Origin: Sipunculus nudus
Lineage: Eukaryota; Annelida; Sipuncula; Golfingiida; Sipunculidae
Reading direction: 5' to 3'
Length of the DNA stretch: 64,000 nt
Assembly: GCA_026874595.1 (NCBI GenBank)
Contig: CM049312.1
Span: 76,309,429-76,373,428, forward strand
The notes under the pieces were generated by a model, which worked only from the letters and a program-made list of their open reading frames with translations, was not told the origin of the DNA and ran no database searches. The translations under genes were made by a program, and so were the position numbers. Below, one piece after another: positions 1 to 9,416 of this stretch. Within the stretch, counting starts at the first letter, position 1; every line of letters starts with the position of its first letter.

Positions 1-743
1 TTTTTTAATTTCATCCTTTGTAATTTCATTTTCACATATACTTGTGAACCTGAGGATTTCTCCCTAACTGTTCCTAATAAACACCACCCCGTCCTTTGTC
101 CAACAGTCTCTTATGTAATTCCCCCTTTTCATGTCTCGGGCTGCTTTAAACATTGTGACTCGGGAGTGTGTGAGGTCTTCGTTTATGAACAGGTCCCTTG
201 ACGCCTCGCCGGCCAGTTTTAAACGGGCATTGCCATGCATGATCTTTGCCTTTCTTTTGTGAGAGATTTTCGCGAGGGCAGGGCTCTATCAATTTAATGT
301 GATCTCTCTATCTCAAACTCTGTAATGTCAATCCCCATCATCTGTTTTGCCATGTTCATCACCATCTTGTCTGTATTCTCGTCCTTTTTTTCTGTCCATA
401 TGTTGGTTTTCCGTACTGAGTTGCGCCTCAAGTACTGTTGTTGCTTGTCTAACTCTTCTTGTAATTGAACAGCTGTATGTTTCAGGCCAGTCACTTCCCT
501 TGTTAGACTTTCTATCTTATTTTCATAAGTTTTTAATCTTTCATCTTCGGCTGCGTCTATGATAACCTTTAGAGCACCTTTTATGTTTCAAAAACTAAGA
601 GCTGCTGCCAAAAAAGGGTAAATTGTTCTGGGTTTTCCACGGTAATTGGTGATTCGCCGCCTGACATTTTATCTTTTGTACAGAGACTTGCTAAGGGGTA
701 ATCATCAGACGAATCTAGGTCACTTAATACTGTGACCTTTTTA
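1..743 (-). pseudogene. Decayed LINE, 5' part (ORF1 joined to RT start), copy 1
   Basis: Read on the minus strand this holds an ORF1-like protein: a coiled-coil-like stretch (294-494) rich in Glu, Lys and Gln, then after a frameshift near 290 a basic tract and a C-terminal part reading INEDLTHSRVTMFKAARDMK and CWTKDGVVFIRN. That ending resembles the FP-like C-terminal domain of some LINE ORF1 proteins. A stop lies at 64-66. Immediately after it the sequence continues as the start of a reverse transcriptase (ENEITKDEIK), so the endonuclease region expected between them is missing. The copy runs off the window start. It is about 8.67 kb away from a near-identical copy at 8680-9416. Upstream on the minus strand it is cut where the array-bearing repeat begins at 744. 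Confidence 0.7.
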
Positions 744-819
744 GCTCAGCTAACTGAAAGTCATCTGAGCTATAGCGATCACCCTTCGTCCGGCGTCCGT
801 CCGTCTAGCCGTCCGGCCG

Positions 820-2340
820 TCCGTTAACAGGGCACAAATCGTAACCGCTGGACCTGGAATCTTCATACTTAATATCCCGGGAGGTCCATGAAAAATCTCC
901 TTCAAAACTTGAAATTAGGTCTCTGTTGCACCCATCCTTTGAGCTATGGGGCTCTGAAGTCCCCCCTCCCCCCCCCCCCCCCGAATAATGCAAAATTTGA
1001 TACAAAAGCTCAAGTATCTGAATAACTACTGCATTGATCACCATGATTCTTGGCATGAATATTGATCATGGGATGTTCCATCACTTCCTGCAGACTGGTG
1101 GCGCCACCTGTATTTTTTCCAATTTTTACGAATTTTTTTCTTTTTTTCAGACCTGCAATGAAACTGTCATCTGTTAACAGGGAACAAATCGTAACAACGG
1201 GACCTGGAATCTTCAAACTTAATATCCAGGGAGGTCCATGAAAAGTCTACTTGGAAACCTGAAATTAGGTCTCTGTTGCCCATATCCTTTGAGCTATGGG
1301 GCTCTGAAACACACCCCCCCCCCCCGAATAATGCAAAATTTGATACAAATGCTCAGGTATCTGAATAACTACTGCATTGATGGCCATGATTCTTTGCATG
1401 AATATTGATCATGAGATGTTCCATCACTTCCTGCAGAGTGGTGGCGCCACCTGTATTTTTTTCCCAATTTTAACATTTTTTCTCTTTTTTTCAGACCTAC
1501 AATGAAATTGTCATCTATTAACAGGGCACAAATCGTAACAACTAGACCTGGAATCTGCAAACTTAATATCCAGGGAGGTCCACGAAAAGTCTCCTTGGAA
1601 ACCTGAAATTAGGTCTCTGTTGCCCATATCCTTTGAGCTATGGGGCTCCAAAGTACCCTACAGAATAATGCAAAATTTGATACAAAATCTCAAGTATCTG
1701 AATAACTACTGCATTGATCACCATGATTCTTTGCATGAGTATTGATCACGGGATGTTCCATCACTTCCTGCAGACTGGTGGCGCCAGCCATATTTTTTCC
1801 AATTTTTACGAATTTTTTTCTTTATTTTTGAGACCTTCATAGAAGCTGTCATCTATTAACAGGGCACAAATCGTAACCGCTGGACCTGGATTCTTCTAAC
1901 TTGACATCAAGGGAGGTCAATGAAAAGTCTCTGCGAAAACAAGAAATTAGGTCTCTGCTACTAATATTCTAAGAGCTATAGGGCTCGTAAGTACCCCTAA
2001 GAATAATTAAAAATGTGATACAAAAGCTGCAGTATCTGGATAACTAATGTACTGATGGCCATCATTTTTTGTATGCATATTGATCATGGAGTGTTTCATC
2101 AGTTTCTGCAGACTTGGGGCGCCACCTATATTTTTTTTTAATTTGTACGCATTTTTTCTCTTTTTGAGACTTTCAAAATAAGCCTCATCTTGTAACCGGG
2201 CACAAGTCGTAACCACTCGGCCTAGAACCTTCATACTTGACATCTAGGGAGGTCCATGAAAAGTCTTCATGAAATTCTGAAATTAGACCTCTGTGACCCA
2301 TATCCTATGAGCTTGGGGCTCGTAAGTACCCCTAAAATAA
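820..2340 (+). repeat. Tandem A-units (~340 bp), first array
   Basis: Each unit contains, in order, a TTAACAGGGCACAAATCGTA segment, an AGGTCCATGAAAA segment, ATTAGGTCTCTGTT, a short or long C homopolymer just before GAATAATG, CTCAAGTATCTGAATAAC, and a GGTGGCGCCACC palindrome (for example 1097-1108) followed by T-rich sequence. Unit starts are near 823, 1170, 1515, 1855 and 2190. Later units are more diverged and lack the C run. Confidence 0.8.
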
Positions 2341-3300
2341 TTTAAAATGTGATACAAAACTGTGTTTGTTTCTGGAGAACTCCTCTGAGACCCTTGGACC
2401 GATCTTTCCGTAACCCAGGCATAGTTCTTCCCTCATCTATATAGTTGTGCATAACAAAGACAGGTGGCACCACCTTCAATCCTTTCTGTGCAGTCTGAAT
2501 CTGGGTGTCTTTTAGATAACAGGTGATATCTCAGGAGTGGCTAAATCTATTGAGCTGAAAGTTTGCATGTCCATGAATCTTAGATCTCTCCATTTTTTAG
2601 TCACGACTGGTGGCGCAACCTATAATACCTTTTGCGAAGCATCCATCTGTGCATCTGCCATCTGTTCTTCTTAGTGGTTCTTCAATGTATTGGGTTGAAA
2701 TTGTGCACGTTCATAGATAATCGACACAAACAACTCTTAAAAAAGACTGGTGGCACCATCTGCAATAATTTTCACATGGCGTCCATCCGTATATTTGCTT
2801 TTGGTAAAAATAGCTCATACCTTAGGAGTGGTTCAAGGTATTGGTCTGAAATTTCGCATGTCCATCCATCTTGGAAAGTTTTCTCGTAAACAAAACAGAT
2901 TGCACCACCTATCTTCCCGTTTTTGTAGAATAAATTAATGCCCTTTTCTAAGGAGTGATTTGCCATTTTGGCCTAAAATTGTGCATATCCATAGATCATG
3001 GACCCCTCTATCTTGTACTCAAGACTGGTGGTGCTATCTGCTATGATTTTTCGGTGGTGTCTATCTGTATGTATGCTTTGGGTGGAAATTGCTCATATCT
3101 TAGGAATGGTTCAAGATATTGGTCTGAAATTTGGCATGTCAATCTGTTTTGGAGAGGTTTCTCATAAACCAAACAGGTGGTGCCAGGTGTTTTTGTTGAA
3201 AAAATTGATGCCCTTTTCTCAGAGTTTTAGTGGACTATATTCAGGAGTGGTGTGACATACCACTCAATCCATCCCTCACTCCACCTGTATCACTCTGACT
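2340..3300 (+). repeat. Tandem B-units (~110-150 bp), first array
   Basis: Degenerate units each contain AGGAGTGGTTCAA-type sequence, a TGAAATTTGGCATGTCCAT-type segment, a short CATAGATCTTGGA-like segment, and ACTGGTGGCGCCACCT or a variant. Boundaries are fuzzy. Related diverged units also occur at 38090-38450 and 58985-59560, so this is a dispersed family. Confidence 0.7.
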
Positions 3301-3339
3301 TCGGCTGATACACATTGTCGCCTGGCAAATGTTTTCTAG

Positions 3340-5430
3340 TTAAAAATGTGATACAAAAACTCCAGTATCTGAATAACTAATCCACTGATGACCATCACAC
3401 TTAGTATGCATATTGATAATGGTGTGTTTCATCAGTTCCTGTACACTGGTGGTGCCACCTGTATTTTTTTCCAATTTTTTAGGCATTTTTTCTCTATTTA
3501 TGAGACCTGCAATGAAACTGTCATCTGTTAACAGGGCACAAATCGTAACCACTTGACCTAGAATCTTCATACTTAATATCCAGGGAGGTCCTTGAAAAAA
3601 TCTCCTTGGAAACCTGAAATTAGGTCTCTGTTGCACATATCCTTTGAGCTATGGGGCTCTGAAGCAACCCCCCCCCCCCCCGAATAATGCAAAATTTGAT
3701 ACAAATGCTCAAGTATCTGAATAACTACTGCATTGATGGCCATGATTCATTGCATGAATATTGATCATGAGATGTTCCAGCACTTCCTGCAGACTGGTGG
3801 CGCCACCTGTATTTTTTTCCAATTTTAACATTGCTTTCCCTTTTTTCAGACCTGTAATGAAACTGTTATCTGTTAACAGGGAACAAATCGTAACAACTGG
3901 ACCTGGAATCTGCAAACTTAATATCCAGGGAGGTCCATAAAAAGTCTCCTTGGAAGCCTGAAATTAGGTCTCTGTTGCCCATATCCTTTGAGCTATGGGG
4001 CTCCAAAGTACCCTACAGAATAATGCAAAAGTTGATACAAAAGCTCAAGTATCTGAATAACTACTGCATTGATCACCATGATTTTTTGCATGAATATTGA
4101 TCATGGGATGTTCCATCACTTCCTGCAAACTGGTGGCGCCATCTGTATTTTTTAAATTTTTACGAATTTTTTTCTTTATTTTTTAGACCTTCATAGAAGC
4201 TGTCATCTATTAACAGGGCACAAATCGTAACCGCTGGACCTGGATTCTTCTAACTTGACATCAAGGGAGGTCAATGAAAAGTCTCTGTGAAAACATGAAA
4301 TAAGGTCTCTGCTACTAATATTCTAAGAGCTATAGGGCTCGTAAGTACCCCTAAGAATAATTAAAAATGTGCTACAAAAGCTGCAGTATCTAACTAATGT
4401 ACTGATGGCAATGCTTTTCTGCATGCATATTGATCATGGAGTGTTTCATCAGTTTCTGTAGACTGGTGGCGCCACCCATATTTTTTTTAATTTGTACGCA
4501 TTTTTTCTCTTTTTGAGACTTTCAAAATAAGCCTCATCTTGTAACAGGGCACAAGTCGTAACCACTCGGCCTAGAATCTTCATACTTGACATCTAGGGAG
4601 GTCCATGAAAAGTCTTCATGAAATTCTGAAATTAGACTTCTGTTACCCATATCCTATGAGCTTGGGGCTCGTAAGTAAACCTAAAATAATTTAAAATGTG
4701 ATACAAAACTGTGTTTGTTTCTGGAGAACTCCTCTGAGACCCTTTGACCGATCTTTCCGTAACCCAGGCATAGTTGTTTCCACATCTATGTAGTTGTGCA
4801 TAACAAAGACAGGTGGCACGACCTTCAATCCTTTCTGTGCAGTCTGAATCTGGGTGTCTTTTAGAAAACAGGTGATATCTCAGGAGTGAAAGTTTGCATG
4901 TCTATAGATCTTGGATCTCTCCAATTTGTGGTCACGACTGGTGGCGCCACCTACAATACTTTTTGCGAAGCATCCATCTGTGCATTTGCCATCTGTTCTT
5001 CTTAATGGTTCTTCAATGTATTTGGTTGAAATTGTGCACGTTCATAGATAATCGACACATCCATCTTGTAAAAAGGACTGGTGGCGCCATCTGAAATAAT
5101 TTTCACATGGCGTCCATCGGTATATTTGCTTTTGGTAAAAATTGCTCATACCTTAGGAGTGGTTCAAGGTATTGGTCTAAAATTTGGCATGTCCATCTAT
5201 CTTGTAAAATTTTCTCGTTAACAAAACAGATGGCACCACCTACCTTCCCGTTTTTGTAGAATAAATTAATGCCCTTTTCTAAGGAGTGATTTGCCATTTT
5301 GGCCTAAAATTGCGCATATCCATAGATCATGGACTCCTCCATCTTGTACTCAAGACTTATCTGCTATCTGCAATGATTTTCCGGTGGTGTCTATCTGTAT
5401 GTGTGCTTTGGGTGGAAATTGCTCTTATAC
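3340..5430 (+). repeat. Second A-array followed by second B-array in copy 1
   Basis: A-units run from about 3340 to 4690, with C homopolymer at 3667-3680. B-units run from about 4690 to 5430. The A-then-B order repeats the order seen at 820-3300, so the arrays form a higher-order repeat of roughly 2.2-2.5 kb. Confidence 0.7.
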
Positions 5431-6760
5431 ACAGAAAAGTCCAACTTTATATATATTTAAAAACATATATATATATGTGTGTGTGTACAAAGAGTCTTAT
5501 ATTACTCCTGTATTCATATAAATTGGCTTAAACACGTGGTCAACAATTTTGCTCCCCCCCCCCCCCCAACAGTTTTGCGAAAATCTATCCATATTCTTAA
5601 ATTCTGCATACTGATATACCCACGGACAAACTGATAGATGACCTACTATTCTAAACGTAAGACTGAACAGACGGACATAAGGGTGGCATTTATTCTAAAC
5701 ATTAATGCATTTCTAATATAATGAACATATGCAACATAAACAAAAACCTTGTATATAGTAGTAGTAGGCGAACAAACGTTCCCCAGCTGTTCAGATAAAA
5801 CCTTTTGTTACAAAGCCAATAGATGTGTCACCGGAGAATTTTCATGACTGCGTGTAGGAGTTTTACATACCACAAGAATCACAGGTGTTGAAAACAATAT
5901 TGTACATTCACCCTAACAATACAATACCCGTGAAAAATAACTAATAGTAGGTCTAGCGTTGTTGACAGTTGTACTTTGTCTAGATATACCTTCATATGTA
6001 ACAGATTAAGCTAACGAAGGCCCTCAGGATTCTTTTAAATATTGCCAGCAGATCAAGCTACGTATTGCCACACAGGTCCAGACATTTCAATCCGCCATCC
6101 ATCGAAGAAACGATAATACAGGTATGGAAACACACACACATACTTTTATCACCCTGAAAGACCGCAGTTATGTGTGGAAACAAACCTAAAACAAAGACTG
6201 GTCTTAATTTCTTAAATACATTTTTACGATTATCTTACCTATAAAGAGGAATTATATCCATTTTTTTTTTCCATTCGTTGAGTTAAATAAATCCTGGAAC
6301 GTTTTCAACACATGCATGTATGAACTGAGTATATCAAAGGTCATCATTTGACCTTCACCTCCCGTGCGTTACTTTCTATCATGGGGCAAAAGACACTTGC
6401 CAGTCAAACGTGTAAAATAACTCAATTTTGTCCTCCTGTGCTCTTATCTCGTAAACTGACCTGTGCGTTTGGTAATTCGATGATGTGTTCGGGAATCGTT
6501 TAAGGCAGCAGAGGAAGTACGTGTTCACTTAACATGGAACGGTATCTTGAAACGGAGTGCAAAGCACACCAGCACCATTATACCATTTAATATTGCAGTC
6601 TATGGAGTTTTAGAGTAAATGCTTAGTAATAACGAGAACCCCACTGTAAATGTAGACAGGTTTGTACGTTTTGACATATACGTTATCACACCAATCGTAA
6701 GTGTAGTGTTCATTCTAACAACACCTTACCTTTTCGAGGAAGATGCCGTTGTTAATCTTT
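5431..6760. repeat. Segmental paralogue P, copy 1 (LTR-element-free version)
   Basis: This non-coding stretch matches 19480-19734 and then 27488-28470. Shared landmarks include ATTCTGCATACTGATATAC, GAACAGACGGACATAA, GTAGTAGGCGAACAA, TAATAGTAGGTC, CATATGTA followed by CAGAT, GGTCATCATTTGA and GTGTTCGGGAATCGT. Here the sequence runs uninterrupted through about 5700-5715, where copy 2 carries the LTR retrotransposon. It includes a TA/GT microsatellite (5445-5485) and a C run (5552-5567). No convincing gene is seen. Confidence 0.75.
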
Positions 6761-6860
6761 TTTTTTCTTCCATAATAATGTCTCAGAAATAATCATTTTA
6801 GCATTTTCTTCTTCGTTCATCATCGACATCACTACGCTCACCAAAACCATTACAAGACAT

Positions 6861-9416
6861 TTATTGTAAATAATACAAAGGATATAGCAACAAAAACACT
6901 TCAAAGTAATCAAGGACTATTAAAAGTGGCGAGTATTTGTCCCCATTTTTCAAGATGCTTATCCAGTAATTCATATTTTCTGCTGTCTTACGTTCTATCA
7001 TTTCATTGTGCTTCACATGCGCAACTTTATTGTTGACAGTAAATGTATAATGTAGGATTTTGAATTTGAATTGTCTTGAGTACATATCCGAAGTAGTTTC
7101 ATATATATTTTTTTACAGTTTTATTTCCAACAAACCTTAACAAATCAAGTTTTCCTTGCAAATTTAATTTATTCATTGGTTCTTCAACTTTATCCTGCAT
7201 TACTCGTGAGTAGACCCGTTTGAAATTTACATTCGCAATATCAACTGATATTTCCCCTCCAGAGAAAATGTTTTCAGACTCTGTTTCATCGCAAGTATTT
7301 TGGTTCCTTGATATTTCTTTTCATTTTTACGGAATGGCCTCCTGTAATCCTCTCCAGTGAATAAAATAAGTTGTATAAGCAGCGTTTTTAGATATGGCAT
7401 CTAAAAATGGCGTTTTCGTCCATCTTTATGCAATATATATTATCCCCAACTCGTCGAAATATTTTATATATATAGATCCTCCTCCTACTTGTATATTCTT
7501 ATTATTCCTCAGTTGTTGATTCAATATAGTGTCAGTATCAACTGGGTCCACAGTCATGAAAGCAGACCATGACTGTAAGCAATGTCGATGGTACCTAGAT
7601 ATCTTTCCATCAATAGCATTTATATCTATATTAGCCGTTAAATTAGCTAGACCACCAAATTTTCGTAAAAAACGATTCAGTACAACGGTGCATTTTGCTT
7701 CCTCCATGTCCTTAATCCTAGCGATCCACATAATCCTCTGTGTTTGTACTATAGCAGCTATATCTGGCAAACCAATTCCTCCATTCTCTTTGGCGTTTAG
7801 AAGACTATATATTTAATTTTTGGCTTTCTTCCGTACCATAAGAAGTCAACAACACAACTTATCACTTTCTTTACAAAGTTCGGAGGAGGTTCTAAAATAT
7901 TTGAAATATAAAGTACTTAAGAGATAACCTGCGTTTTAACAATTGAATTTCTACCAAATATTGGCAAAGCTCTCGTTTTCCACATGTTAAACAGGACTAT
8001 CAATTTAATGTGAATGTTTTCACATGAGTATACCAGAGAGTGTCTTATAATAGGGTACCAAATTCCCAGGATTTTTATCGTTTTTTCTGTAAAATTATCC
8101 ATTTATTATCATCTTGTTCCGGGGTTTTGCTTTTGGAACAGCCGAGCCATGCAGCTTCACATTTACTTTGGTTTATTTCAAGATATGAGATCAGTGCAAA
8201 ATTATTCATTATTTGTCTAACTTCTATCATGGATTGCAGATAATTTAAAATAAGGTTGTGTAGTCAGCATACATGCATTGTTTGATCTCAACACCATTAA
8301 TGTTTATAACTTTGACTTTGTTTGTTTGGCGTATAACCATTGCTCGTACTTCAATAGATAATAAGAACAGGTATGGGGCTATAGGATCCATTTGTCGAGT
8401 GCCTCTTTCTAACTTAAAATAACCAGTGGTATAACCATTATTAAGAACACAACTCTCCAGGTTATTGTGTAATACGGTTATCCATCTTTGAAATATACTA
8501 TCGAATCCAATTTTTTTCAGAGTAACTGACATGAAAACATCATCTATAGAATCAAATTCAGCTGAAAGTCAACTGCAAAAATAATAGCTTAATTCTTTTC
8601 TATATGACGGTAATCTAATTTATCTCTTATATAATCGTCATTTCCGGGTGTTTTGTTATTTTTCATTCCCCTCAACACGTTTTTAATTTCATCCTTTGTA
8701 ATTTCATTTTCACATATACTTGTGAACCTGAGGATTTCTCCCTAAATGTTCCTAATAAACACCACCCCGTCCTTTGTCCAACAGTCTCTTATGTAATTCC
8801 CCCTTTTCATGTCTCGGGCTGCTTTAAACATTGTGACTCGGGAGAGTGTGAGGTCTTCGTTAATGAACAGGTCCCTTGACGCCTCGCCGGTCAGTTTTAA
8901 ACGGGCATTGCCATGCATGATCTTTGCCTTTCTTTTGTGAGAGATTTTCGCGAGGGCAGGGCTCTATCAATTTAATGTGATCTCTCTATCTCAAACTCTG
9001 TAATGTCAATCCCCATCATCTGTTTTGCCATGTTCATCACCATCTTGTCTGTATTCTCGTCCTTTTTTTCTGTCCATATGTTGGTTATCCGTACTGAGTT
9101 GCGCCTCAAGTACTATTGTTGCTTGTCTAACTCTTCTTGTAATTGAACAGCTGTATGTCCAGTCACTTCCCTTGTTAGACTTTCTATCTTATTTTCATAA
9201 GTTTTTAATCTTTCATCTTCGGCTGCGTCTATGATAACCTTTAGAGCACCTTTTATGTTTCCAAAACTAAGAGCTGCTGCCAAGAAAAGGGTAAATTGTT
9301 CTGGGTTTTCCACGGTAATTGGAGATTCGCCGCCTGACATTTTATCTTTTGTACAGAGACTTGCTAAGGGGTAATCATCAGACGAATCTAGGTCACTTAA
9401 TACTGTGACCTTTTTA
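6861..9416 (-). pseudogene. Decayed LINE, copy 2 (ORF1, RT, C-terminal region)
   Basis: On the minus strand ORF1 is open upstream of ATG 9340 to the junction at 9416 (KVTVLSDLDSSDDYPLASLC), so the element is cut inside ORF1 by the array element. ORF1 has a premature stop near 9110 (TAG where copy 1 has CAG) and ends at 8742-8744. The next bases encode the RT start (KNNKTPG at about 8650), with the endonuclease deleted. RT continues at 8532-8245, with a GTRQMDPIAPYLFLL block and YADD changed to YADY (8260-8271). The post-RT region reads LPDIAAIVQTQR at 7770-7426 and KFKILHYTFTVNNK at 7085-6861. Several stops and frameshifts make it non-functional. L1/Tx1-like LINE affinity is likely. Confidence 0.75.

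Larger units (their letters stand above)
744..5430 (+). repeat. Array-bearing repeat element, copy 1 (right end truncated)
   Basis: The element starts with an imperfect hairpin (GCTCAGCTAACT paired with AGTCATCTGAGC), then a CCGTCCGTCC-type simple repeat, then tandem arrays. Order: about five A-units of ~340 bp (820-2340), a run of B-units of ~110-150 bp (2340-3300), a junction segment near 3290-3340 (CTTCGGCTGATACACATTG), about four more A-units (3340-4690), and another B run (4690-5430). It stops abruptly within a B-unit at a TA/GT microsatellite, without the tail seen at 12288-12315. No coding capacity is evident; the small open frames inside are periodic by-products of the repeats. Compared with copy 2 it has an extra A+B round. 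Confidence 0.75.
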
